From positions 1-64,000 of the forward strand of contig JAPLUV010000015.1 in assembly GCA_026397395.1 (NCBI GenBank): a stretch of 64,000 nucleotides of DNA, in the 5' to 3' direction. Under the pieces are notes generated by a model. It searched no databases. It saw only the letters and a program-made list of their open reading frames with translations, and was not told the DNA's origin. Shown in pieces: positions 49,390 through 58,663 of the stretch (the first letter of the stretch is position 1; each line of letters opens with the position of its first letter). The position numbers and the translations under genes are program-made. The DNA is from a candidate division SR1 bacterium. GTDB lineage: Bacteria; Patescibacteriota; Gracilibacteria; Absconditabacterales; Absconditicoccaceae.

Positions 49390-49545
49390 TACTCGAATGA
49401 GGAATGAAGGATTAGGAATGAGAAACCACCGCAATACTGCGGGGCAGGTGTCGGTAGTCTTTGTTTATTGAGAATTCTTAATTCCTGCCTACCGGCAGGC
49501 AGGCCTAATAGCGTAGCCCTAATTCTTAATTCGTTGCCACTCGAT
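49390..49545. repeat. Long imperfect palindrome (GAATTAGGAATT type) with CCTGCC core
   Basis: Left arm CGAATGAGGAATGAAGGATT, right arm CCTAATTCTTAATTCG, and inside it CCTGCCTACCGGCAGGCAGG at 49484-49503. A related element lies at 56356-56447. Confidence 0.6.
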
Positions 49546-49659
49546 ATATAAGATTATCTTCTTCTTTTTCAATATAGGTTGAATTGAAACACTATATTCT
49601 TACATTTCTTCTGAACAATTTATCATTTCATCACTTTATCTTTTTATCATCTCTAGCCA

Positions 49660-50289
49660 ATGTGAATCACCGAATTTCTCGCTACCTACATCACTGCATT
49701 TATTCATCAGACCTGATATATCACGGTTTTTCTTGGTATGATGATGGAAAGTATGATCTTTCCTGTACCGAGCGAAGCGATCATGCCATTCGCTGGATTT
49801 CTGATTGCGATGAAACAATTTAGTTTACGATGAGTGATTTTGATCAGCACGGCTGGAAGTATTGTCGGCTCGTTAATTTCGTATGCGATCTGATATTATG
49901 GAGGTAAACCATTTATTAGAAAATTCGGAAAATATTTTTTACTTGATCAAGAAGAATTGGAAGGAACGGAGCATTTTTTCAAGAAAAGATGAAGTATTAC
50001 GATTTTGATTAGTAGATTTATTCCTGTCGTCAGACATTTGATTTCTCTGCCTGCTGGGATGGGAAAAATGAATCTGACCAAATTCATCGTCTATACGTTG
50101 GTCGGTGCAGGATTGCGAAATACCTTTTTGGCTCTCGTCGGAAAATATCTAAAAGAAAATCGAGAATTGGTTATGAAATATAGTAAGATTGTGGATGTTG
50201 TTGTCCTTGTTATCTTGGTAGGAATTGTTGCACGATTTGTTTATCGCCAAGTGAGCAAGAGGATGAAGAGAAAAAATTTAAAAATTTAG
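49660..50289 (+). CDS. DedA-family membrane protein
   Basis: A 209-aa integral membrane protein, a family of lipid scramblases/transporters. It starts with M followed by UGA-Gly at codon 2 (MGITEFLATYITAFIHQTGY). The family acidic/basic residues are present: FPVPSEAIMPFAGF and SRFIPVVRHLISLPAGMGKM. About ten UGA-Gly codons make standard-code callers see only the C-terminal third. Five or so helices. Possibly undecaprenyl-phosphate or phosphatidyl-lipid recycling. Confidence 0.87.
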
Positions 50290-50342
50290 GAATTTAAGCA
50301 TTTATCATTCAATCCAAAATTTAAAATTCAAAATTTAAAATC

Positions 50343-51479
50343 ATGATTATAGGTTTAGCGCCCATGGATGGATTTACTGATTATGCCTTTCGTCAGATTA
50401 CGAAAGAGGTTTTTGAGAAATATGGAGACAAGAACAAATATCAATTTATACTCCGAACGGAGTTTATGAATGCCAATGGCTATCTGATAAATCCAGTCGG
50501 TGTAGTGAAACACTTATTGAGTAACAAAGAGCAAGCTCCGCTCATTGCACAAATTTTCTGAAACGATAAAGATATACTTGTAAAATGCTTTGAAGATATA
50601 GATAGAAAATATCGTTTTAGTGCAGAATGCAGAGTGCAGAATGCAGAATTGAGTGCAGAAGCAAAAGTACAAAATATAAAAAAAAACCTTAACTCTGAAC
50701 TATACACTATAAACTCTAAACTCAATCCCTGACAAAAAATTTTTAGCTGACTAGAATTAAACCTATGATGCCCAGCAAAAACGGTGATACAAAATGGATG
50801 AGGAAGTGCGATGTTAAAAGATAGAACACAAGTTTTGGAGATTTTGAAAGAGATAAAAAAGCAAACCACACTACCACTTAGCATCAAGACGAGAACTGGA
50901 ATTACAGACGACGATAAAGTTCAGCAAAAAGATTTTTTGATCCAAGCAAGTAAAATATGTGGCATGATGACCATTCATGGCAGAACAGTGAAGCAGGTGT
51001 ATTCCTGAGATGCCGATTGGGCATTTATGTACGATATCAAGAAAAATATTTCCAAAACATGTTTATTATTAGGCAATGGATGAGTTACCAACTACGAAGA
51101 AATCGAAGCTAAGAAGGGAAATCTTGATGGCATCCTAATTGGCCAAGCAGCGATTGGTAATCCACGAGTTTTCACGCCACACGTACCAAGCAATAAAGAA
51201 TTGAAAGAAACTATTTTGCGTCATCTGGAATTGATGGTGCGCAGTGAACAATATTTTCAAGAGCAAAGTAAAACATGGTCAGGAGTATTGAACATGCCTG
51301 AAGTAAAAAAATTACCGAAGATACAATTCCCGGTCAATGAACAAATCGTTGTCGCTTTTAGAAAACATTTATTCCAATATATCAAAGGTATCACCTGATC
51401 CAAAGAGTGGAAAAGGACAATTTCGGTAATTAAAGACTATGAGGAATTAGTGGAAGCAATTGAGCAATTTTTGACATAA
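50343..51479 (+). CDS. dus: tRNA-dihydrouridine synthase
   Basis: A 378-aa FMN enzyme reducing uridine to dihydrouridine in tRNA. N-terminal IIGLAPMDGFTDYAFRQI; catalytic Cys in LELNLGCPAKTVIQNGGGSA (the Gly before Cys and one in GGG are UGA); IKTRTG; MTIHGRTVKQVYSGDADW; and DGILIGQAAIGNPRVF. Residues about 95-130 are an insert coded by low-complexity repeat DNA (GTGCAGAATGCAGAGTGC-like, 50618-50728) not normal for Dus. UGA-Gly codons throughout. TAA at 51477 abuts the stop of the next convergent gene. Confidence 0.9.
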
Positions 51480-51917
51480 TTATCATATATTTTTTCGTGA
51501 ATTTGGATGTATTCGAACTAGAAAATCCAACTTTTTCAGCTCTTTGTACAAGAGATTTTTTTGGTCAAAAATAATTCATGCTTTCGTAAGTTGTACTTCG
51601 AATTCCTTTAATTTTCCTCATAGAATATATTGTTTCTTTGGCTTGAGTTCTGCTCGAGGATCAACCACATGCTTCTCGATTTTTGTGCCACGCGTTGCTC
51701 GTTCTGCTGGGGTACAAAGGATAAATTCTCTATGAGCGATTCTATCATTCAATGGAACGGCCATATCTTCAGCCAATATTGCTGGAATGGCAGTATCTTG
51801 AAGTACAGCAAAAAGTTCCTGAATAGCTTCAGGAGCATATATCCAAGGAATAATCGGTTTCCCGTTAAACTTTTGGATGTGAATAAAGGGTGTGGGCAAG
51901 GAACTTCCTCTTTTCAT
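51480..51917 (-). CDS. Hypothetical protein, 145 aa
   Basis: ATG 51917 (MKRGSSLPTPFIHIQKFNGK) to TAA 51480, with three UGA-Gly codons near the end. The frame is open to GTG 51941. The middle PWIYAPEAIQELFAVLQDTA and the basic end are soluble-looking. No family recognised. Its stop directly abuts the dus stop on the other strand. A TTGACT box about 57 bases upstream of the ATG with an AT-rich -10 may be its promoter. Confidence 0.55.
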
Positions 51918-52320
51918 ATCGAAAATATTCGTAAATATCACATACCTTTTATATATATTTTTTATTCTAAGTCAATCTCTTTGACTTATAACGACTTGTA
52001 TATTTAAATAGAAAAAATAAATAGATGTCATGTTTCACTAAATCTTATTTGCCTTATGAAAAAACATTTGTTGATGAATGTAAATTAATGTAAAAGCTAA
52101 AAATGCCCCCCTTATGGGGAGATGAATAAAGTTGCCAAATGCATCTCTAGTGGCAACGTAGTTAATAACGAGTTGTCAGGAGTGTGTCTTTTGACAACTT
52201 TTTCAAAAAAATTCATTTTGCCCCGCAGTTTTGCGGGGTGCAGCGACGATAGAAAAATATTGAATATCTTTTTAGTTTGCAATGCTTTACTTCTGATTTC
52301 TTTTTGTTACAATCAATTCT
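51918..52320. other. Intergenic stretch with promoter elements and a structured region
   Basis: Apart from the minus-strand promoter region near 51940-51980 and the structured segment 52104-52204, it has a CCCCGC/GCGGGG hairpin at 52221-52238. No gene seen. A TTTACT-16-TACAAT box pair ends about 8 bases before the priA-like ATG. Confidence 0.5.
52104..52204 (+). ncRNA. Candidate structured RNA or leader with terminator
   Basis: Three stems in order: CCCC/GGGG (52105-52119), GTTGCCA / TGGCAAC (52131-52157) and AGTTGTCA / TGACAACT (52171-52199), the last followed by TTTTT. The third is a good Rho-independent terminator. It precedes the priA-like gene by 117 bases, so it is either a small RNA or an attenuator-type leader. 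No riboswitch class recognised. Confidence 0.4.
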
Positions 52321-53469
52321 ATGAATTACGAAAAATTTAAACACGCAGACAAAAATATTTTTCTTGTGGATATGACCAAAGAGCTCAATCCCTATTTTTC
52401 TGAAATCGTGCAAATGAGCATAGAGAAGCATCTTGCCGAAGGGAAGAAAATCTGAATTCTTGTGAATAAAAAATGATATGCGAGTGGCATTATTTGTCAG
52501 AAGTGTGGTCATATCCCGCAATGTAAGAAGTGTTCCGTAAGTATTAGTTATCACAAGATCACGTCATGAGAAACCATCTGACTCTGTCATATTTGCAAGA
52601 CGCAGTACAATGTGCCGACCTCTTGTCCAAGTTGTAGATCAGAGAAGATTAAAGATTTTGGGCTTGGTACACAAAAGGTCGCTGAGTTTTTGAAAAAAGA
52701 ATTCAAGACGGACGCCCTTGTTATAGAATCAGAAACAGTGAATTCACCCAATAAGATAGCTAGACTTCTAGATACATTGTGTCATTCCGAATCGTGTCAT
52801 CCTGAAGGTACTGAAGGATATAAGTGAGAACAGTTATATTCTTCACTTCGTTCAGAATGACAAATCATAACAGAATGACAAACGAATGGAGGATGACAAA
52901 TTGTCATATGAACATCGCTCTTATGTTCTCCAATAAAAGGTCATCCCTTCGATCTCATCATATTTTTAAATGCCGATTTTTGACTAAATATTCCTGATTA
53001 TACCTCTGCGGAGAAAAATTTCTATTTTCTCTACGAAGCATTTATCAAACATCAGACGAAGCATTTCATCGTCCAGAGTTTCAATCCCGAGCATTATAGT
53101 ATTCGCAATGCCTGTAAGCTAGATAAAGATGCATTTTATGAAGTAGATAATACATTTAGACAGGAAAATAATTATCCGCCGTTCGCGGAGCTCTGTGTGA
53201 TTTTGTATAAAAATGATATTGAAGAAACAATGTTTACCAAGGTGGATACCTTACACAAAGAACTTTTGTATCTGAAGGAAAAATATGAACTGAAGGATAT
53301 CGAGATTTTCTCGACCCCACCGTTGATCTACAAGATGTTTGGGAAGTATAGGTACAACATTATTTTGAAGGGAAAACAAGTGAAACAATTTATGGATATT
53401 GTCTATCCGAAATTAAATCTTGCAAAGAAATGATTTAAAGTAGATCGAATGGCGGAAAGTATCGTCTAA
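52321..53469 (+). CDS. priA: Short PriA-like protein (zinc-binding and second helicase domain only)
   Basis: A 382-aa protein, about half the size of PriA. The four CxxC-type zinc pairs are present (CQKCGH, CKKCS, CHICK, CPSC), then helicase-domain-2 remnants: GLGTQKVAEFLKKEF, IVIGTSLLCSPIKGH, LIIFLNADFGLNIPDYTSAE, and the C-terminal domain FRQENNYPPFAELCVILYKN. The N-terminal DNA-binding and Walker A/B domains are missing from this frame and from the sequence just upstream. Residues about 155-195 are coded by an inserted GTCATTCCG-type repeat (52780-52900) kept open by UGA-Gly codons. May still bind replisome parts without helicase activity. Confidence 0.75.
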
Positions 53470-53537
53470 CGGCGAATTGAGGATTGAAAATTGAAAATGG
53501 AAAATTTTTGTAGGCCTGTCCCGATCCTGCACCGGGA

Positions 53538-53560
53538 GGCGTTTACTAAACGCCTTTTTT
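53538..53560 (+). terminator. Terminator of the priA-like gene
   Basis: GGCGTTTA / TAAACGCC perfect stem with a single C at the tip, followed by TTTTTT. Confidence 0.75.
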
Positions 53561-53567
53561 CATAAAC

Positions 53568-53604
53568 AAAAAGCGCCCGCCTGAATTTCAAGCGAGCTCT
53601 TCTT
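53568..53604 (-). terminator. Terminator of the sigma4/alpha-CTD gene
   Basis: GAGCTCGC and GCGGGCGC arms around TTGAAATTCAG, followed by TTTTTG on the minus strand. Almost the same sequence ends the two-gene unit at 55664-55700. Confidence 0.6.
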
Positions 53605-53621
53605 ATTAGATTAAGTTTAAA

Positions 53622-54842
53622 TTATTTTACTTTCTTCGTGGTTTCGAGCTCTAAATGAGCTCTTTCTACGTCGGAGAATTTCCAGTTGAAATGGAGATTC
53701 TTTTCTCTTACAAATTCATCCAACTCTATCAAAGATTTTTTTCCGAAGTTACGGAACTTCAAAAAGTATTCTCTTGATAATTGTACCCATTGCCAAACAT
53801 ACACTATTTCTTCATCTGCACATTTCAAACAATTGAGTATTCTCACTGAAAGATCGAGGTCTATAACTTTCATTATCAACGTATCAAATGCATTGATAAC
53901 AGCTGAGTCTTCAATCTTTTCTATTATCTGTTCCTCCAAATGTTCCAGATTATACAGCTTCTGGATATACTCATTTTTCTGCTGTAATAATGCTTCGCTA
54001 TGAGCTTGCTTAAGTGATGTAATGAAGTCCCAGGCATCGCCGATAGGCTTGATCGATGGCTTTACTTTTTTTAATCGGCTTATTGCTCGCTCCTTGATTT
54101 GTTTTATTCGTTTGGGAGTGATATCAAGCTCCAGCCCAATCTGTTCTATTGTTTGAGGAGCTTTTCCATCGAGACCAAAGAATAATGTAATAACTGTTCC
54201 CGAGTTTCCGTATAAATATTCTGCGATCTTATTGTCGATATATTCGCAGATTTTTTTGGTAAGTATTGGCGCCGCAAAGCGCCTTGTTTCATCTGCACTC
54301 AATTGTATTACTTTGTGCAGGTAGTGATTATTCCCCCAAAAAAACTCTTTGGGCTGAGGAGGAGAAATCTTTCCGGAAGCTATTTGGTAAAGATACCAAC
54401 TCCAACCTAATGATTGGAACGGTATCCATATCATCAATTTTTCCAATAGATTTCGATATCCCATGGGGACATCTTCGGTGTATTTCAGCTCGGCAAAACC
54501 TTGTATTGCTGGCAATGCAAAGCTAAGTATCTGAAGAATTTTTTGTTCTTCCAGGAGTTCTGCTAATACAGATGTTAGTTTTTTGGTAAAATCCGCATCG
54601 TACACCATAGTTTTTTCACCATACGTAATGTCAGCGTAAACCTTTAGCATTGTTGGTTTAGCATCGGGAGAGAAAATAATTTTTCCTTTCCATTCACTCG
54701 TAAGTTGAACCTTTTTGATATAATTTATAACCGTGGATGGAGATATCTCCAGCACTCTTTCAATTACATCATATGACATACCCATTTCTAGGAGAAGGAT
54801 TATCCATGCTTTTTTCTTTAAAAATTCTCTGTCGTCATTCAT
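53622..54842 (-). CDS. Transcription-factor-like protein joining a sigma region 4-like and an alpha-CTD-like domain
   Basis: A 406-aa protein, no UGA. Residues about 22-45 look like a helix-turn-helix (MSYDVIERVLEISPSTVINY). Residues about 210-260 closely follow sigma-70 region 4: VITLFFGLDGKAPQTIEQIG then ITPKRIKQIKERAISRLKK. Residues about 325-380 follow the RNA polymerase alpha C-terminal domain: DLSVRILNCLKCADEEI and LSREYFLKFRNFGKKSLIEL. No sigma region 2 is seen, so it is probably not a full sigma factor. It may contact promoter DNA and RNA polymerase as an activator. Preceded by a promoter module shared with the next two genes. TAA stop. Confidence 0.75.
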   Translation of the reverse strand: MNDDREFLKKKAWIILLLEMGMSYDVIERVLEISPSTVINYIKKVQLTSEWKGKIIFSPDAKPTMLKVYADITYGEKTMVYDADFTKKLTSVLAELLEEQKILQILSFALPAIQGFAELKYTEDVPMGYRNLLEKLMIWIPFQSLGWSWYLYQIASGKISPPQPKEFFWGNNHYLHKVIQLSADETRRFAAPILTKKICEYIDNKIAEYLYGNSGTVITLFFGLDGKAPQTIEQIGLELDITPKRIKQIKERAISRLKKVKPSIKPIGDAWDFITSLKQAHSEALLQQKNEYIQKLYNLEHLEEQIIEKIEDSAVINAFDTLIMKVIDLDLSVRILNCLKCADEEIVYVWQWVQLSREYFLKFRNFGKKSLIELDEFVREKNLHFNWKFSDVERAHLELETTKKVK

Positions 54843-54890
54843 TGTTTTTATGTTTTGTCTGGTTAATAATTTCTTTTTTATTTTTTAGCA

Positions 54891-54947
54891 TTTATAGCTA
54901 ATTGCTGCCTAAAATCAAGCTAAAACATATTTCTATATTTTGTCAAG
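54891..54947 (-). promoter_or_regulatory. Promoter module, copy 1
   Basis: Minus strand: CTTGACA, about 22 bases, then TTGATT, 16 bases (with AATTAGC), TATAAA. The same order and spacing occurs at 55583-55640 and 56204-56260. Confidence 0.7.
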
Positions 54948-54970
54948 TTTAGGACTTTTTCTTATAAACA

Positions 54971-54997
54971 AAAAGCGCTCACCTAGAATAGGTGAGC
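54971..54997 (-). terminator. Terminator of the 174-aa gene
   Basis: GCTCACCTA / TAGGTGAGC perfect 9-base stem with a TTC loop, followed by GCTTTT on the minus strand. Confidence 0.8.
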
Positions 54998-55022
54998 ATC
55001 TTTTACATATGTACAGGCATTT

Positions 55023-55547
55023 TTACCTGGGAAGTCTTTTCAACCATTTATAAGAGGCGGTATACCTCCAGAATGTTCGCTCTTTACAATCTTTATAACA
55101 TTGCAATTGGATCTTCATGTCTGCTACTTCTTCTTCTCTATCAGCGATAATTTCTTCTGGAGTTTTATCTTCTTCATAGAGCAGATAAATGGCAGTTGGC
55201 TTAAATTTACCTGGAATAGCATTAAAGGACGATTTGCAAATTTGTTCGATAAGGCGGTATTCTTCTTTGATCTTTATTACATACTCATCTTCTTCTGTTA
55301 TCTTTTTGCGTAGCATTCCTTCGAGGCGATTCATATTCATGTCTCGTACTGGCTCCCAGAAGAAAAGAAGCCACAACACAATGAATACAAAACTACAAAT
55401 GATGATATCTGCCGTGCTATGCGCATTATAACGCATAATGGCGATGAATACTGCTGTTCCCAAAGCGATCTTCCATGTGGAAGCTCTTCTCTGTCTTTCT
55501 AAACTTCTTTGAAGTTCAAGTCTTTTGTCTAAATTTTGTGTTTCCAT
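55023..55547 (-). CDS. Membrane protein with two helices, 174 aa
   Basis: ATG 55547 to TAA 55023, no UGA. An N-terminal basic coiled region (LDKRLELQRSLERQRRAST) leads to two hydrophobic helices (about 26-41 and 46-66), then a long charged cytoplasmic domain with an EEIIADREEEVADMKIQLQC helix. Similar in design to the 142-aa protein at 55719-56147. Driven by promoter module copy 2. Function unknown. Confidence 0.65.
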   Translation of the reverse strand: METQNLDKRLELQRSLERQRRASTWKIALGTAVFIAIMRYNAHSTADIIICSFVFIVLWLLFFWEPVRDMNMNRLEGMLRKKITEEDEYVIKIKEEYRLIEQICKSSFNAIPGKFKPTAIYLLYEEDKTPEEIIADREEEVADMKIQLQCYKDCKERTFWRYTASYKWLKRLPR

Positions 55548-55582
55548 AATGAACGGTTTAATTTTAGTTTATCTTTTTGGTA

Positions 55583-55640
55583 TTTTTAGCTAATTTCTGT
55601 TCAAAATCAAGTTCAAATACTATTTCTTACTTTTGTCAAG
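55583..55640 (-). promoter_or_regulatory. Promoter module, copy 2
   Basis: Same TTGACA...TTGATT-16-TAAAAA arrangement as the module at 54891-54947, including AAATTAGC before the -10. Confidence 0.65.
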
Positions 55641-55663
55641 CTTATAGATTTTTTCTTATAAAC

Positions 55664-55700
55664 AAAAAGCGCTCACCTGAATTTCAAGCGAGCCCTTCTT
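55664..55700 (-). terminator. Terminator of the 142-aa gene
   Basis: GGCTCGC / GTGAGCG stem around TTGAAATTCAG, then CTTTTTG. Nearly identical in loop to 53568-53604. Confidence 0.65.
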
Positions 55701-55718
55701 AGTAGATACCTTTACGAC

Positions 55719-56147
55719 TTACAATGCCATGTCGTAAATATCGATCATAATTTGTGTTTGCGCCAGTTTTCTCTCCTGTAAACGGAGTTTTTTGACGGCC
55801 ATTGTATGTTCTTCCGTCAGATTCATTGTGTCCTGAGGCAGGTTCGTTTGGAGTACTGTTATTTCCTCCTGTATCGAAACAAGCTTTTCTTGATATCTCT
55901 TCTTTTTTACTTCAATGTTTACTTCCTCTGCTTTGAAGAGGTTCCAATCCAACAAAAACCAGCTAGCTATTGCGCCGATTCCCGCACCGATCAATATGGC
56001 CACATAATCGTGTTGGCAAATAGCAACAATTAGTCCGATGGCAGCACCCAATAGAATACATCTATTTGTAATTGTCTTTGCTATAGAAGCTTCCATTAAA
56101 ATTCTTAAGGTGTCTTTTCTTAATTTTTCTTCTTCCTGTGGTGTCAT
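55719..56147 (-). CDS. Membrane protein with two helices and a coiled-coil tail, 142 aa
   Basis: ATG 56147 to TAA 55719, no UGA. Helices about 28-45 (CILLGAAIGLIVAICQH) and 47-67 (YVAILIGAGIGAIASWFLLD), then a coiled coil of 70 residues (VKKKRYQEKLVSIQEEITVL, then AVKKLRLQERKLAQTQIMID). Shares architecture, promoter and terminator with its neighbour. Function unknown. Confidence 0.65.
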   Translation of the reverse strand: MTPQEEEKLRKDTLRILMEASIAKTITNRCILLGAAIGLIVAICQHDYVAILIGAGIGAIASWFLLDWNLFKAEEVNIEVKKKRYQEKLVSIQEEITVLQTNLPQDTMNLTEEHTMAVKKLRLQERKLAQTQIMIDIYDMAL

Positions 56148-56203
56148 AATGGTAATTTTTTATTAATTTTTACTGTTTGATTATTTTGATTTATTTTTTT
56201 GTA

Positions 56204-56260
56204 TTTATAGCTAATTTCTGCTGAAAATCAAGCGTAAATATATTTTTTATATTTTGTCAA
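56204..56260 (-). promoter_or_regulatory. Promoter module, copy 3
   Basis: TTGACA at the far end, then TTGATT, 16 bases, TATAAA, as in the modules upstream of the two neighbouring genes. Confidence 0.7.
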
Positions 56261-56289
56261 GCCGAACTAGCTCTTTGGGGGGAATGTTT

Positions 56290-56336
56290 TTGATTATCAG
56301 GAGCATCTAACTATAATTGAGATATAGGTTAGATGC
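56290..56336 (+). promoter_or_regulatory. Promoter and overlapping operator upstream of the VirB4-like gene
   Basis: TTGATT (56290-56295), 16 bases, TATAAT (56312-56317). A 9-base inverted repeat GCATCTAAC (56303-56311) / GTTAGATGC (56328-56336) encloses the -10, so a repressor bound there would block transcription. Confidence 0.6.
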
Positions 56337-56355
56337 CTATAAACCAATTGGGTTC

Positions 56356-56447
56356 ACGAATGAAGAAGGAAGAAGTAAGAATGAAGAATTATTAAAGATC
56401 AAAAAAGTGAGAATTCCTAATTCATAATTCTTAATTCCTAATTCGTA
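56356..56447. repeat. GAATTAGGAATT-type palindromic repeat
   Basis: CGAATGAAGAAGGAAGAAGT and GAATTCCTAATTC...AATTCCTAATTCG arms, like 49390-49545. With the promoters on each side it accounts for the 56148-56490 gap, where I see no gene. Confidence 0.55.
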
Positions 56448-56490
56448 GCTACTTACTATCTGAAACAAAATTTATATTTTCAATCAAACT

Positions 56491-58542
56491 ATGCTAGAAG
56501 AAACAAAAAATGTAGTGTATGATACCAAATATGTTAGCGAGACGGCCGTACAAGCCGTTGCTCCCGCTGCTATACCAAGTGAAACGCCCAAAAAGTCAGG
56601 TGGAAAGCTTTCCTTTTTTGATAATCTTTTTGCGTCTATCTTTCCTAGTTTGTGAGCAAAGAAAGTCGCAACAAGCACGGGAAATCCAAGTGAGCCAGTA
56701 CCAGAAAACGTAGATATCAAAGATCAAGAATTGAGAGATCAAGTCAAATACCTTCTTGAACTCCCTGATGACCAATATAGCGATAAGAAATTAACTAGTA
56801 AACTTAGACAATATATTTCTGATACGGAGAAACAGTATAGCAAAGTCATTACCTGATATAAATCACATATATCTCCATCATTTCGAGAATTTACGCCTAC
56901 ACGTTTTAATATTTCAGGACTCTTTGGAAAAACCTATTACGCACAGAGTTATCCGTCCTATATCGATGCATTACGAACAAGAGATATTCTTGGATTTCAT
57001 GCAAAGCGAGATGTGAGCTGGTTTATTTATCCAGAAGATGATGCAGCAATTCAGTCGATGTTGAAAAATAGAGTAACCCAATTGAGAGCCGAAGTCAAAG
57101 ATGCTCAGCAAAAGGGAATTACTTTAGACGTTGAAATCGAGCAGCAATACAGAGACGTAGAAATGATTAGAGAAAAACTTACGACTCGTGAAGAAAGATA
57201 TTTTGAAAGTTCTATGTATATTAATTTATATGAAGAGAACGAAGAGAAGCTCAAGGAAGAAGGCAAGAAAATTGAGCAGAAAATTTCTGGGTATGGAATT
57301 AGATTGAAAAATGCTATCCAAAGAATGGACGAAGGATTTAATAGCGGATTGCCAATGTGTATCGATGATCTAGGCATCACGAGAAGCGCAGTAACTTCGT
57401 CATTGGCTGGAAGTTTCCCGTTTATTTCCAATGATTTGGTCAGTAGCACAGGAATCTTGTATGGACTGAATTTACATACGGGCGGACTCGTGATCTTCGA
57501 TAGATTTGATGCAAAATTAACTAATATGAATAGTGTAATATTAGCTACTTCTGGTGCTGGTAAATCGTTTACCGTAAAATTGGAAGCGTTGAGATATTTG
57601 ATTAATGGACTGGATGTTATTATTATCGATCCGGAAAATGAATATGAACAACTCTGTAAAAAAGTAGGGGGAACCTATGTTCACGTATCGACGAATTCAC
57701 AGCAATTTATCAATCCATTTGATATTCCGCCAAGAATTGAAGATGTAGAATATGGCAAATGAGATCTCTTGAGAAGTCATATTATGAGCTTGATCGGCAT
57801 GATTAAATTATTGATCTGAACAGCAACGCCTGAAGAAGAAGCGATTCTCGATAAGGCTTTACAATGAGCGTATGCATTGAAAGGATTTTCTATGGATGTA
57901 GATAGTTATGAAGGGAAACAACCACCAATCATGGGTGATCTCATGAATACGCTGGAGAGCATGGATGGCGGTGACAAACTCGCATTGAGACTCAGTAAAT
58001 ATGTAAATGGAACATTTGGAAAAGTATTTAATAACTACACAAATATTGATATCAATAACAAGATGACGGTCTTTAGTATTAGGGATTTGGAAGACGCGTT
58101 GAAGGTACCAGCGATGTATAATGTTTTGAACTTTATCCGAACCAAAGTAAGAGCTCAGAAGAAGCAGAGATTCCTCGCAGTAGATGAAGCCTGGATCCTG
58201 TTGCAGAATGAAATCTCTGCAGAGTTCTTGTATGGATTAGTCAAAAGAGCAAGAAAATATGGATTATGAATAACAACTATTTCACAAGATATCGAAGACT
58301 TCATCAGAAGCGCATACGGGAAACCAATTATCTCCAACTCAGCATTACAGATATTATTGAAACAGTCTACAACCTCTATCAAAGCCTTGAACGAACTCTT
58401 GGGACTTTCGGAGGCGGAACAAAGAAGACTGGTCGCCTGTGGTATCGGAGAAGGACTTATCTTCGCGGGCAACCAACATGTCAGCGTCAAAATTTTGGCA
58501 TCACCACAGGAACAAGCATTTATAACCACTGATGTAAAATAA
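56491..58542 (+). CDS. virB4: VirB4/TraC-like type IV secretion ATPase
   Basis: A 683-aa protein. The first 130 residues are Pro/Ser/Lys rich and poorly conserved. From about 160 the VirB4 N-terminal domain is seen, with a coiled segment, then GILYGLNLHTGGLVIFDRFD, Walker A LATSGAGKSF, IIDPENEYEQLCKKVGG, FINPFDIPP, Walker B FLAVDEAWILL, and the C-terminal LVKRARKYGLGITTISQDIE and LGLSEAEQRRLVACGIGEGL. Six or seven UGA-Gly codons. It energises protein/DNA transfer or pilus assembly. Promoter and operator just upstream. The next two genes encode membrane parts that may be its partners. Confidence 0.88.
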
Positions 58543-58599
58543 AGAAAATGGTTTATCGGGAATTCGGAAACCGTTTAATCGTCTCCCGAATAAACCAAT

Positions 58600-58619
58600 C
58601 CTGCCTGCCGGTAGGCAGG
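58600..58619. repeat. CCTGCCTGCCGG palindrome
   Basis: A 20-base palindrome, CCTGCCTGCCGGTAGGCAGG, between the VirB4-like gene and the next gene. Confidence 0.7.
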
Positions 58620-58663
58620 TCCGAATAAACGAATCACTATGTTTTAATTCTCCCCTATACTGC

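Noticed and set aside
53622-54842. A complete sigma factor
   Set aside because: Only region 4 is recognisable; no region 2 (-10 binding) segment is present.
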